From positions 1,798,001-1,862,000 of the forward strand of contig NZ_CP020373.1 in the NCBI RefSeq assembly GCF_003957745.1: DNA of 64,000 nt, given 5' to 3'. The notes under the pieces were generated by a model, which was not told the DNA's origin, did not search any database, and saw nothing but the letters and a program-made list of their open reading frames with translations. A program made the translations under genes and the position numbers. Positions 1 through 8,758 of this stretch are shown here, piece by piece (positions within the stretch are counted from its first letter, which is position 1; each line of letters starts with the position of its first letter). The DNA is from Shewanella khirikhana. Its GTDB lineage: Bacteria; Pseudomonadota; Gammaproteobacteria; Enterobacterales; Shewanellaceae.

Positions 1-667
1 ACTTGTAATGGCCCCAGGGCTGATTTAAGTTGATTTTGCCGGTAAAAATGCCGTCATCGGGGCGGCCATCCAGCCCTTCACCATCATCTTTGTAGCTGCC
101 GACAGTAACTGTGCCGGTGGCAAAGTTTTCATCGCCTGGCTGGTGATCGCTGATAAAGCGCGCTGTCCATTCCACCAGGTAATCGAGCCCCGGCATCCGC
201 AGACGCTCGTTATCCCCCATCAGTCTCGCGGTAATTTTTACCCGCTCGCCCTGAAACAGCGGCTGAGGTAAGGGATCGATTTGCACCGACAACTTGCTCA
301 GCATCAGCAGCTTAGAGCCTTCGGTAACCTTACCCACCAATTGCCAGGGGCCAGGCTCAGGGTTTTCAATGGTGATGATGTCGCCGGTGACGCCATCGGT
401 CCAGCGCACCGTATCAGGGTGACGATTGGCATACCACTTGGAGCCATCGGGCAGCACCACCACCACTGGGGCACTGCCATAATCGCGCTGTATCACCAGT
501 GTGAGGCTATCGACCATATGGTCGATTCGAAAGCGGTTTTTAAGCTCCCTCGCCTGCTCCACAGGCACGGTTTCGGCGTACACAGGCGCCGCCAACAGGC
601 AGCACACACAGCTGAGCAGCAGAAGTTGCAAGGCTTTGAACAAGGTGGTTATCCCCGCCAGAGGCAT
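1..667 (-). CDS. TIGR03503 family protein (3' part beyond window)
   Basis: Reading leftward from an ATG at 667, this frame stays open to the edge of the window, giving about 222 residues of an incomplete protein. It begins with a hydrophobic signal peptide rich in Leu and Cys, with probable cleavage after APVYA. The mature part looks like an exported beta-rich protein: VVVVLPDGSKW, then TGDIITIENPEPGPWQLVGKV. I recall this pattern from the TIGR03503 family of Shewanella, Vibrio and relatives, where the gene lies next to dnaQ; the role is unknown. The start overlaps the end of dnaQ by 19 bases, so the two are probably cotranscribed and translationally coupled. The C-terminus cannot be seen, so a membrane anchor cannot be judged. 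Confidence 0.72.
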   Translation of the reverse strand, partial: MPLAGITTLFKALQLLLLSCVCCLLAAPVYAETVPVEQARELKNRFRIDHMVDSLTLVIQRDYGSAPVVVVLPDGSKWYANRHPDTVRWTDGVTGDIITIENPEPGPWQLVGKVTEGSKLLMLSKLSVQIDPLPQPLFQGERVKITARLMGDNERLRMPGLDYLVEWTARFISDHQPGDENFATGTVTVGSYKDDGEGLDGRPDDGIFTGKINLNQPWGHYK

Positions 668-1377
668 TTGCCCGATTTGCCTACCAAATCAAGCCGTTTT
701 TCATGACTATCCAGTTCATCGGCCGTGGCGCTGACAACTTTAAGGGCAGGACGATTGCTATCGAGGCGGATGATGCCGCCATCGGAGCGACCGCCTTCAT
801 CTGCGCTCAAATTAAACTTGGTCTGGCCGCCGGTCATGATGAGGTAGACATCGGCCAGGATCTCGGCATCGAGCAAAGCGCCGTGGTAGGTGCGGCGCGA
901 GTTATCTATGCCGTAACGCTTACAGAGCGCATCGAGGTTGTTCTTCTGTCCGGGGTGTAAAAACTTGGCCACCGCCAGGGAGTCGAGCACATCACAGATG
1001 TCGTCCACCACTGGCCCGCGTGGGTTCAGCATAGAAAACTCGTGATTAATAAAGCTCATATCGAACGATGCGTTGTGTGCCACCAATTCAGCGCCGCGGA
1101 TAAATTCGATAAAATCGGCGGCCACTTCGTGGAATCGTGGCTCGTTGGCAACCCGCTCGTTGGTAATGCCGTGAACCGCGATGGCTTCTTCATCAATCGG
1201 CTGACCGGGGTTGATGTATTGGTGGAAGGTGCGGCCGGTCGGGCGGCGGTTAATCACCTCCACACAGCCAATTTCAATGATCCGGTGGCCAAGGTACACG
1301 GCACCGGCCCCCTGATTCATACCTGTGGTTTCGGTATCGAGAATGATCTGCCTTTCGGCACTTGAGATGATATTCAT
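649..1377 (-). CDS. dnaQ: DNA polymerase III epsilon subunit (3'-5' proofreading exonuclease)
   Basis: The 242-residue product removes misinserted bases for the replicative DNA polymerase III core. The DEDDh exonuclease motifs are present: LDTETTG at about residues 13-19 (Asp14 and Glu16 bind metal), the Exo II region HNASFDMSFI near residue 100, and Exo III HGALLDAEILADVY with the catalytic His and last Asp. The C-terminal tail of about 60 residues fits the segment that binds the alpha subunit. Length is close to E. coli DnaQ (243). It is divergent from rnhA with about 70 bases between the starts, as in E. coli, and its 3' end overlaps the start of the next leftward gene. Confidence 0.97.
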   Translation of the reverse strand: MNIISSAERQIILDTETTGMNQGAGAVYLGHRIIEIGCVEVINRRPTGRTFHQYINPGQPIDEEAIAVHGITNERVANEPRFHEVAADFIEFIRGAELVAHNASFDMSFINHEFSMLNPRGPVVDDICDVLDSLAVAKFLHPGQKNNLDALCKRYGIDNSRRTYHGALLDAEILADVYLIMTGGQTKFNLSADEGGRSDGGIIRLDSNRPALKVVSATADELDSHEKRLDLVGKSGKCLWRG

Positions 1378-1448
1378 AGGAAATTCTGGCCTTTAACAGG
1401 CGAAAAACGGTTATACTCGCCGGGAATCACGACTATGGTAACAACTTG

Positions 1449-1925
1449 ATGAGCGAACGGAAACAGATCCGCATTTACACCGACGGATCCTGCCTTGGCA
1501 ACCCGGGCCCGGGTGGCTACGGGGTGGTGATGATTTACAAACAGCACCGCAAAGAAATGGCCGGCGGCTACGCGCTGACCACCAATAATCGCATGGAGCT
1601 GCTCGCCCCCATTCTGGCGCTGGAGGCCTTAAAAGAGCCCTGCGACGTTATCCTCACCAGCGACAGCCAATATATGCGTCAGGGGATCACCGAGTGGATC
1701 CACGGCTGGAAGAAAAAAGGTTGGGTTACAGCCAGTAAAACCCCGGTGAAAAATGTCGACCTGTGGAAACGCCTCGATGCCGCGGCGGCCAAACATAAGG
1801 TAGATTGGCGCTGGGTGAAGGGACACGCAGGCCATGAAGAAAACGAGCGCTGCGACACCCTGGCCCGCGAAGCGGCCGAAGCCAAACCCACCACAGCTGA
1901 CGAAGGCTACCTGGCGTCCCTTTGA
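1449..1925 (+). CDS. rnhA: Ribonuclease HI
   Basis: This 158-residue enzyme cleaves the RNA strand of RNA-DNA hybrids, removing R-loops and primers. The four acidic catalytic residues are visible: Asp in IYTDGSCLGNPG (about residue 10), Glu in NNRMELLAP (about 48), Asp in LTSDSQYM (about 70) and Asp in ENERCDTLARE (about 134). The KKKGW basic loop that handles substrate is also present. I chose the ATG at 1449 rather than an in-frame TTG one codon earlier. It is divergent from dnaQ, the usual enterobacterial and Shewanella arrangement. Confidence 0.97.
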   Translation: MSERKQIRIYTDGSCLGNPGPGGYGVVMIYKQHRKEMAGGYALTTNNRMELLAPILALEALKEPCDVILTSDSQYMRQGITEWIHGWKKKGWVTASKTPVKNVDLWKRLDAAAAKHKVDWRWVKGHAGHEENERCDTLAREAAEAKPTTADEGYLASL

Positions 1926-1979
1926 GATGGCTGAATCACTAAGCCGCTAACACAAAGCCGCTTACGCTAAAAAGTCGGA

Positions 1980-2876
1980 TTAAGGCCGGATATCGAAAAA
2001 ACTCTGGCAAAACGTCACAAAGGCCTCCGCCAATGCCGTTGGCTGGCGGCTCTTGTGGCGAATAAGAAAGAACTGACGAGTGAGCGACAAGCCCTCCACT
2101 TCCACCAAGCCCAGCTCCCGCCGGGCGAACTCACGCTCCAGCGCCAGCTGCGACAATACCCCAAGCCCCGCGCCCTGCTTTACCGCAAGCTTGATGGCAT
2201 CGGCGGTAGAGAAACAAAATCGCGCCTCTGGGTGCAGCCCCAAATCGTGGGCCGCATTCACAAACACTTCACGGGTACCCGAGCCTTCTTCTCTCAATAC
2301 CCAGGGTTGACCACGCACCTCTTCCACTGACACCCGTTTACCGGCAAAGGGGTGGGCCGGGTGGCAAAACACCTTAAGGCTGTCTTTATGCCAGGGGGTA
2401 ACGGTTAAGCGCCTGTCGACGCAGTGGCCCTCAATAAAGCCAAGTTCCACGTCAAAGTTCGCCACCTGCTCAATCACTTTAAGGGTATTGTGGATCGAGA
2501 CATCCACCAGGGCTTCGCTGTGCAGCTGACCGAAGGCCACCGCCGACTTGGCCAGCAGGAAGTTACCTATGGTGGTACTGGCGCCCACTTTAAGCTCGCC
2601 GGCAAGCACTGATGATCGGGCAGTAAAAAGCCCCTCGATTTTACCCGCCTGATGTAAAAGCTCGGTGGCAAGGGGCAACAGCTGCGCGCCCTGGGCGTTG
2701 AGTTTAAGCCGGTTGCCCACCCGCTCAAACAGCCGCACCGACAATTGCTTTTCAAGCTCGCCAAGTGCCATTGAGGCGGCAGGGCCTGTCATGCCAAGTT
2801 CATCAGCCGCGCGGCTTACTTGCCCCTGACGGGCCACGGCTTCAAAGACTTCAAGCTGTCTTAAGGTCATCTTCAT
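1980..2876 (-). CDS. LysR family transcriptional regulator (YeiE-like)
   Basis: The 298-residue product has a typical LysR layout. An N-terminal winged helix-turn-helix (LRQLEVFEAVARQGQVSRAA, then LGMTGPAASMALGELEKQL, residues 5-43) is followed by a linker helix and a two-lobed effector domain from about residue 90 to the end. The VGNRLKLNAQG segment and the overall pattern resemble the YeiE/CbbR-like branch, but I cannot name an effector or target. The gene starts 3 bases after the stop of the upstream methyltransferase gene, so the two are probably cotranscribed. In E. coli no regulator sits between yafS and rnhA, so this gene is an insertion relative to that synteny. No strong Shine-Dalgarno is seen before the ATG at 2876; an ATG at 2870 is the alternative. 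Confidence 0.88.
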   Translation of the reverse strand: MKMTLRQLEVFEAVARQGQVSRAADELGMTGPAASMALGELEKQLSVRLFERVGNRLKLNAQGAQLLPLATELLHQAGKIEGLFTARSSVLAGELKVGASTTIGNFLLAKSAVAFGQLHSEALVDVSIHNTLKVIEQVANFDVELGFIEGHCVDRRLTVTPWHKDSLKVFCHPAHPFAGKRVSVEEVRGQPWVLREEGSGTREVFVNAAHDLGLHPEARFCFSTADAIKLAVKQGAGLGVLSQLALEREFARRELGLVEVEGLSLTRQFFLIRHKSRQPTALAEAFVTFCQSFFDIRP

Positions 2877-2879
2877 GGG

Positions 2880-3614
2880 TCAGCGGCCCTGCCCCTGACT
2901 GCCCGCTTTGCTCATGCGTCCGGCGCGGCCTGCGCTGGTAGCAGTTGACCATTTGGGCTGCCTGAGTTTCCACTTGGCCCCCACCGGTGTGAGAGGAATA
3001 TCGATTTTACGCGCCACAATCAGATAAAAGCTGCCGGCACCGGGCAGCCAGGCCTGCAGCACATCCTGCCAGAAGCCAAAACGTTCAGGCGAGCCAATCA
3101 GCGGATGGTAGAAAAAGCGCTCGTCGCTCACCACCTGGTATCCCAACAGCCCCAACCAGTCGCGGACCCGCGAGGGTAAGAAGAACTGGCCATCCCAGGG
3201 CGACTGTTCCCGCAGAGAAGGCAGCAACTTGCCCAAAAACAGACTGCTCAGCGGATTACAGCCAACAATAAACAAATAGCCGCCACTGATAAGCACCCGG
3301 TCGACTTCACGCAGAATGCGGTAAGGATCGCCTTCAAATTCCAGCAGCAGACTCATCAGCACCGCATCGATACAGGCGTTTTGGAAGGGTAACTGATGAA
3401 AGTCGGCCTGAACCCCCAGGCCTTCGGCGCAGTCGAGGGTAATTTGATGGCCGATTTTACAACCCGAGGTATCCAGCGCCGACGATAAGGCCCCCAGTTT
3501 CAGCAAATGATAGCCAAACACCTTGGGCCACCAGGGCGCCAGGGTCTGGTTTACCGATGTCATTAGCTGTGGGTGGGCTGGCAGTGCTTGCCAAGGGCCC
3601 GGGGCATTGGTCAT
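2880..3614 (-). CDS. yafS: SAM-dependent methyltransferase, YafS type
   Basis: The product is a class I SAM-dependent methyltransferase of the Methyltransf_11 type. The glycine-rich SAM motif is degenerate. The acidic strand DFHQLPFQNACIDAVLMSLLLEF corresponds to the D-x-x-x-LPF-x-x-x-x-D-x-V core, and ILREVDRVLISGGYLFIVGCNPLS is the typical post-motif helix and strand. The long C-terminal lobe matches the YafS group, which lies between gloB and rnhA in E. coli exactly as here; the substrate is unknown. I prefer the ATG at 3614 (244 residues). In-frame starts at 3650 and 3701 would add a stretch without family character, but no candidate has a good Shine-Dalgarno. Confidence 0.85.
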   Translation of the reverse strand: MTNAPGPWQALPAHPQLMTSVNQTLAPWWPKVFGYHLLKLGALSSALDTSGCKIGHQITLDCAEGLGVQADFHQLPFQNACIDAVLMSLLLEFEGDPYRILREVDRVLISGGYLFIVGCNPLSSLFLGKLLPSLREQSPWDGQFFLPSRVRDWLGLLGYQVVSDERFFYHPLIGSPERFGFWQDVLQAWLPGAGSFYLIVARKIDIPLTPVGAKWKLRQPKWSTATSAGRAGRMSKAGSQGQGR

Positions 3615-3816
3615 GGGCGTGTCGAAAAAGACGTAATGTAGCAACAGCATACCGCAAATTTTGCGCCGATGGCACTGATAAGCCCCCGGGCCGGTTCGCA
3701 AAAACCATTAATTGGGCTTAATCAAGCCCCCGGGAAAGTGAAGGGATTTTCACTGTACTTTCATCGTAATGCCGTGACACACTCGGCCCTGGTCCAACTA
3801 ATTACCGAGCAACCCC

Positions 3817-4608
3817 ATGTATTCCATCACACCTATTGCTGCCTTCAATGACAACTATATCTGGATGCTTGGCCCCATTGATGGTGGCGATGGCGTACTG
3901 CTGGTTGACCCGGGTGACGCCTCACCTGTGATTGCTACCCTGGAGCAACAGGGGCTGCGAATTGCCGCCGTATTGCTGACTCACCACCATGGCGATCACA
4001 GCGGCGGGATCAGCGACCTGCGCCAATGGGCATCGAGCCGCGGAGAATCTTTTAAAGTGTATGGCGCAGCAACGTCGGAGTTTACCGATGTGCCCTGCTA
4101 CGATGGCGATACTCTGATGTTGCCAGAGCTTGCCGCGGCGCCGCCCAGCATGCAGGTGTTGGCAGTGCCTGGTCATACCCTGGATCATCTGGCCTTTGTA
4201 ATCGATAACGCCCTCTTTTGTGGCGATACCCTGTTTTCTGCAGGCTGCGGCCGTCTGTTTGAGGGCACGCCCAAGCAGCTATTTGATTCTCTTGCCAAAA
4301 TCAAAGCCCTACCCGCCGATACCCAGGTGTACTGTGCCCACGAATACACCCAAAGTAACCTGAAGTTCGCCGCCGTAGTCGAGCCTGACAATCTGGCACT
4401 TGCTGACTACATCCAGGACGTCAACGCCAGGCGCCAGCTGGGTAAGCCTTCCGTTCCCACAGTGCTTGCCACTGAGCTTGCCATCAATCCGTTTTTGCGT
4501 ACCGAGCAGCCGCAGCTAGCCGCTGCCGTGTCGGCACATTGGCAGCAAGCAGTCACAGATGCAGTGACCTGCCTCGCCCTTTTGCGGCGCTGGAAAGACA
4601 ATTTCTGA
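3817..4608 (+). CDS. gloB: Hydroxyacylglutathione hydrolase (glyoxalase II)
   Basis: This 263-residue metallo-beta-lactamase-fold enzyme hydrolyses S-lactoylglutathione to lactate and glutathione, the second step of methylglyoxal detoxification. The dinuclear metal motif is at His56-x-His58-x-Asp60-His61 in LLTHHHGDHSGG. Further ligands lie in VPGHTLDH and in FCGDTLFSAGCGRLFEGT, and the C-terminal HAGH domain carries YCAHEYTQSNLKFA. It is divergent from the yafS-type gene with about 200 bases between the starts. Full length for the family. Confidence 0.96.
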   Translation: MYSITPIAAFNDNYIWMLGPIDGGDGVLLVDPGDASPVIATLEQQGLRIAAVLLTHHHGDHSGGISDLRQWASSRGESFKVYGAATSEFTDVPCYDGDTLMLPELAAAPPSMQVLAVPGHTLDHLAFVIDNALFCGDTLFSAGCGRLFEGTPKQLFDSLAKIKALPADTQVYCAHEYTQSNLKFAAVVEPDNLALADYIQDVNARRQLGKPSVPTVLATELAINPFLRTEQPQLAAAVSAHWQQAVTDAVTCLALLRRWKDNF

Positions 4609-4738
4609 TCTTTGGGTTACCATATCCGCCTTTTTGCGCACTCCACGGATGATTTGTCGGTCGTTTGTTTGACCAAGATGCGTAACATGCCTGCCAGGCA
4701 GGGCTAAAACCAATAACAATGAGGGTTGCCTGTTTTTG

Positions 4739-6232
4739 ATGCGACACTACAACTTACTGTTTGCCGGCGGTCTTTTGCTGCTGTCCGGCTGTCAACTGAC
4801 GCCCGACAATAGTCCGGCTGCCGATGACGACACCGACACCAACCTGGTATTGGCCACCGAACCTGCAAAGCCGCAGGATCTGCACCATGACGAAGTCGTC
4901 ATTGAGGTGAAAAATCTGTGGCAGCGGCTGCAGGATGGTATGCATTGGGAAGCCCCCAACGAAGCCTACGTGGCCCCTTATCGCAAGCGACTGCTGGCCA
5001 ATCCGCGCCATCTTGAGCAGATCTTCAGCCGCGCCGAGCCCTTTCTGTATTTGATTGTGGAAGAGCTCGACCGCCGTGGTCTGCCGCTGGAGCTGGCGCT
5101 GCTGCCTGCCATCGAAAGTGCCTTCGATGCCGATGCGCTGTCACACGCCAGTGCCTCAGGGCTTTGGCAACTCACCCCACCCATGGCGCGCTACTTTGGC
5201 CTGAAAATGAATTGGTGGTACGACGGCCGTAACGACATCGCCGCCTCCACCAAGGCCGCTGCTGATTTCCTCGAGTACCTTTACGATCGGACAGGTAACA
5301 ACTGGCACTATGCCATTGCCGCCTACAACAGTGGCGAAGGCCGGGTTCTGAGCGCCGTAAAAAACAACCAGCGTCAGGGCAAGCCAACGGATATCTGGGC
5401 ACTGAAACTGCCCAAAGAAACCCGCAATTATGTGCCTAACCTGCTGGCGCTGGCAGATGTGGTCAAACATGCCGACCGTTATCAGGTGAAACTGCCTGCC
5501 ATCAAAAACGAGCCAGTTATCGACGTTGTGGACATAGGCAGCCAGATTGAGCTGAGTCTGGCCGCCAAACTCTCAGGCGTGTCGGTGAATGAGCTTAAAA
5601 GCTTAAACCCCGGCTACCGTCAGTGGGCGACCGCCCCCAAAGGCCCACATACCCTGATAGTCCCCGTGGACAAAGTAGAAAACTTTGTTGTGGCTTTGGC
5701 GCAAACCCCGGAAGACAGCCGGGTGAACTGGCGCCGCTACCAAATCAAGCGTGGTGATTCGTTATCGGTTATCGCCCGCCGTTTTGGCACCACGCCTCAG
5801 GTGCTTAAGCAGGTGAACCACATGAAGTCCAATAACCTGATTGCCGGCAAGGAGCTGGTGGTGCCCGCCAGCGCCGTGACCGAAAATCTGGCCATTGCCG
5901 GTACGCCGCAAAAAGCCCAGACCTATAAGGTAAAAAATGGCGACAGCCTGTGGAAAATCGCCAACGCCCATGGCATTACCGTGGATGATTTGACCAACTG
6001 GAATAATCTCAGCAGCAAGGCTGTTATCAAAAAAGGCCAGCTGCTGACCGTGTGGCCTGCCAGCAAAAAGGCCGCTAAATCCACCACTTATAAGGTGAAA
6101 AGTGGCGACTCTTTGTCGGTGATTGCCAAAAAGTTCAAGGTAAAGGTATCCGAGCTGATGAGCTGGAACCAGCTTTCCAGCGCCGCCATTCGCCCAGGGC
6201 AAACCCTGACGGTGATGCTGAGCGGCAGTTAA
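4739..6232 (+). CDS. mltD: Membrane-bound lytic murein transglycosylase D
   Basis: The 497-residue lipoprotein cleaves peptidoglycan between MurNAc and GlcNAc, forming 1,6-anhydroMurNAc ends. A lipobox LLLLSGC places the lipidated Cys at residue 18. The SLT domain follows, with catalytic Glu126 in LLPAIESAFDADALSHASASG and the GLWQLTPPMA segment. Three LysM peptidoglycan-binding repeats close the protein, starting near residues 338 (YQIKRGDSLSVIARRFG), 398 (YKVKNGDSLWKIANAHG) and 453 (YKVKSGDSLSVIAKKFK). The start is the ATG at 4739, not the TTG just before it. It follows gloB by 130 bases, as in E. coli, and ends before a strong terminator. Confidence 0.95.
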   Translation: MRHYNLLFAGGLLLLSGCQLTPDNSPAADDDTDTNLVLATEPAKPQDLHHDEVVIEVKNLWQRLQDGMHWEAPNEAYVAPYRKRLLANPRHLEQIFSRAEPFLYLIVEELDRRGLPLELALLPAIESAFDADALSHASASGLWQLTPPMARYFGLKMNWWYDGRNDIAASTKAAADFLEYLYDRTGNNWHYAIAAYNSGEGRVLSAVKNNQRQGKPTDIWALKLPKETRNYVPNLLALADVVKHADRYQVKLPAIKNEPVIDVVDIGSQIELSLAAKLSGVSVNELKSLNPGYRQWATAPKGPHTLIVPVDKVENFVVALAQTPEDSRVNWRRYQIKRGDSLSVIARRFGTTPQVLKQVNHMKSNNLIAGKELVVPASAVTENLAIAGTPQKAQTYKVKNGDSLWKIANAHGITVDDLTNWNNLSSKAVIKKGQLLTVWPASKKAAKSTTYKVKSGDSLSVIAKKFKVKVSELMSWNQLSSAAIRPGQTLTVMLSGS

Positions 6233-6275
6233 GTAGTTATCCGAACGCTTTCACGTTCAAACATTCATCAAAATG

Positions 6276-6302
6276 AAAAAGCAGCCATAGGGCTGCTTTT
6301 TT
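6276..6302. terminator. Bidirectional rho-independent terminator
   Basis: Stem AAAAAGCAGCC / GGCTGCTTTTT with an ATAG loop. It has U-tracts on both strands and lies between the convergent ends of mltD and the small secreted-protein gene. Confidence 0.9.
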
Positions 6303-6339
6303 GTTGGCGGATGCGGCAATGCATCCTATATAAGCACTG

Positions 6340-6918
6340 CTATAAGCTGATAACTGTGGGGAGCATCAACTCCTGGCCATCTGCGCTGCGCCCGGCAAAC
6401 TCGGCGGTTAAACGGCACTCACCGCCGCAGCCATCCAAAAGGCGCCTTGGCACATCGAAGCGAAATTGCAGAATGCCGCCGGCACTGATGGTTTCCTCAC
6501 GAAGCGCCTGGGTAAACATCATCTCATCAGACCATGCCCAGATAAGCTCACCATTGGCGCCGCTAAGCTTAAGGTCGGCACTCATACCTGAGCGAAAGTG
6601 GGCGCTGATGCTACCATTGCCGCTATGGCTCACATCCAACTGCCAGCGCTGATATTCGGCGCTCACTTCTATCAGGCTTAAACTGCCTTGCAGAGGCGCT
6701 GTTGCCTGTGCGTCCTGCATCTTAGCCACTCCCTGGGTTTCGCCCGTTGCCGCCGGTTTGTTCGCTGCAGCCTGCTCTGCGTCCTGAGTTGCGTCCTGAG
6801 TTGCGTCCCGAGTTGAATCCTGGGCTGGATTTAGTTCCAGCGCCCAGGCGTCAACTGCCGTAAAGGCACCAAGCTGCAAAAACACAAGCAGCGCACCTGT
6901 CTGCCAACGCGGGTGCAT
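6340..6918 (-). CDS. Hypothetical secreted protein with DATQ repeats
   Basis: I do not recognise this 192-residue protein. It has an N-terminal hydrophobic segment (ALLVFLQLGAFTAVDAWA) that looks like a cleavable signal peptide. A short low-complexity stretch follows, rich in Asp, Ala, Thr and Gln, encoded by 12-bp tandem repeats at about 6779-6826. The rest is a beta-rich domain from about residue 75 with one Cys pair in LLDGCGGECRLTAEF, which could form a disulfide. It begins at the stop codon of the AsmA-family gene (TAATG), so it is translationally coupled to it and probably acts in the envelope. The function is unknown. Confidence 0.7.
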   Translation of the reverse strand: MHPRWQTGALLVFLQLGAFTAVDAWALELNPAQDSTRDATQDATQDAEQAAANKPAATGETQGVAKMQDAQATAPLQGSLSLIEVSAEYQRWQLDVSHSGNGSISAHFRSGMSADLKLSGANGELIWAWSDEMMFTQALREETISAGGILQFRFDVPRRLLDGCGGECRLTAEFAGRSADGQELMLPTVISL

Positions 6919-8744
6919 TATTTACCGCCCAGCTTGTTGAACAGCGAATCTTTGAGCTTGTCTTTCAGCTTGTCAGTTTCCTGCTTGAGCTGGCCTTTCA
7001 TCAGCGCTTCTGTGTCGAGCGCAAACTTGGGCTCGGTAAAGCTGCCGCTGATGGCAAGGGGAATATCCACGCCCGACAGCGCCGTGTTACCGCCCTGACC
7101 TTCGAGCGATCCCACCACCTTGGTAGACAGCTTGTAGTCGAGGGTCTCAGCCAGCAAATCGGCGCCGCCGTTACCGGAAATCCGCAGCAATGGCGACAGC
7201 ATCAGCAGATCCGGGTTGTTGGCCTTGCCGTTGGCGATGGCAATCGAGCCGGTCAGGCTGGAGAAGTCGGTCTTTTGCTCCACATTCCCTTCTGTGCTCA
7301 AGTCACCCTTGAGCTTGGCCTGGGCGCCGCGGATCATCTGCGGCACGTTCACGCCGTAAAGCGCGCCGTCTGCCACTTCAAACTTACCGTTGGCAACGAG
7401 GTTTTGCTTGGCGCGCTCAGGCACCAGGCCCACGCCCTTACCCTGAATATTGAAGTTGGCGGTACCGGCCAGTAAGTCCACCTCAGCAGCATCTTTCAAC
7501 AGCGGCTGAATTTGTACGCCGCTGATAACCTTATTAAAGCTGTAAGAAGCGACTTTTTTCCGACCGTCAAGACTGGCACTGGCGCTCAGTTTTCCGCCGT
7601 AAAGCCCTGCCGAAAGTTCATCGACCTTCAGCACGCCGCCATTGAGATTGGCCTTGAGTTTCCAGTCCTGGGTCGACAACCCCGACACCTTGACAGAGGC
7701 GATGCTTAAATCAAGCGCAGCGTCAACGGCCTTCATGCCGGTTAAATCGGGTTCAGTTTGGGCGGGCTGGGCGCTTTCATTGCCTTTCGCCTTGGCGTCC
7801 GCTGCTTTATCGGCCTTATCAGTACCCAAAAGCGCATCCACATCGATGGCACCCAGCGCCAGTTTCACTTTCACCTGCGGCACCTTGCGGCCATAGTTGG
7901 CATCGATGCTGCCCTTGCCTTCCACGTCCATCACCTTCAATGAATCCACGGCAAGGCTTGCGGTTTGAGCGGCAAGGTCGGCCTTCACGCCGCCGTTAAA
8001 GAGCACCTTAACCTCCCCCTTGGGCAGAGAGGCGCCCTTGGCATCCAGCGCCAGTTTAAAGCCTGCCAAATCGAGGGCATTCAGCGCGTCATTCACGGTA
8101 AGGGTGGCACTGCCTTCACCGCCAAGCTTCACATCCGGGGTATCGGCGCGGAAACTTATCTCAAGTGGTGTGGCCTTGCCCGGGGTAAATTCACCCAGGG
8201 TGAGGGATTCCAACGTGAATTCCTGACGGCTGCCAGCGGCTTCATCAATCAGGGTGATGCCGGTGTCGGTAATGCTGATCCCGCCAATGGCGATGGCGCT
8301 GAGGCCCGGGCCACTGCCTTCGGTGGTTTCGGCTTTGGGCGCTTTATCACCGCCCTTGCTCAGGCCATCGAAACTGGTGCGGCCATCTTTGGTGGTGATC
8401 AGTGTCAGCTTGGCACCATCAATTTTCAGCTGATCGATTTGCACATCGCGGCTCAGCAGCGGCAGCAACTTCACTTCTGCCACCACTTCATTCACCGCCA
8501 TCATTCGGCTTTCACTGAAGCCCTGTGGGTTTGACAGACTTACGCCAGCCAGACGGATCCCAATAGAGGGGAACAGCTGCCATGACAGCGGCTCAGTGAT
8601 CTCCAGCTCGCGGCCGGTTTGCTTTTTCACTTCATCCACCAGCATGGGTTTGAAGTCGTTGGGGTCAAAAATCAGGGTGATGTAAATCACCGGCAGTGCC
8701 ACTAAAAGTACAATGGCAACCAAGATCCATTTAATCAGTTTCAT
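6918..8744 (-). CDS. AsmA family protein
   Basis: The 608-residue protein has one N-terminal membrane anchor (WILVAIVLLVALPVIYITLIF) and a large periplasmic part. It shows the AsmA N-terminal signature: DPNDFKPMLVDEVKKQTGRELEI, then PLSWQLFPSIGIRLAGVSLSN. The C-terminal AsmA domain contains VANGKFEVADGALYGVNVP and GNGGADLLAETLDYKLSTKVVG. AsmA-like proteins belong to the bridge-like lipid-transfer superfamily and affect outer-membrane assembly and lipid transport. It follows the rraA-like gene by 14 bases and overlaps the next gene by one base, so the three form an operon. Which E. coli AsmA paralogue it matches is not clear. Confidence 0.9.
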   Translation of the reverse strand: MKLIKWILVAIVLLVALPVIYITLIFDPNDFKPMLVDEVKKQTGRELEITEPLSWQLFPSIGIRLAGVSLSNPQGFSESRMMAVNEVVAEVKLLPLLSRDVQIDQLKIDGAKLTLITTKDGRTSFDGLSKGGDKAPKAETTEGSGPGLSAIAIGGISITDTGITLIDEAAGSRQEFTLESLTLGEFTPGKATPLEISFRADTPDVKLGGEGSATLTVNDALNALDLAGFKLALDAKGASLPKGEVKVLFNGGVKADLAAQTASLAVDSLKVMDVEGKGSIDANYGRKVPQVKVKLALGAIDVDALLGTDKADKAADAKAKGNESAQPAQTEPDLTGMKAVDAALDLSIASVKVSGLSTQDWKLKANLNGGVLKVDELSAGLYGGKLSASASLDGRKKVASYSFNKVISGVQIQPLLKDAAEVDLLAGTANFNIQGKGVGLVPERAKQNLVANGKFEVADGALYGVNVPQMIRGAQAKLKGDLSTEGNVEQKTDFSSLTGSIAIANGKANNPDLLMLSPLLRISGNGGADLLAETLDYKLSTKVVGSLEGQGGNTALSGVDIPLAISGSFTEPKFALDTEALMKGQLKQETDKLKDKLKDSLFNKLGGK

Positions 8745-8758
8745 CCTGCGTGTCCTGT

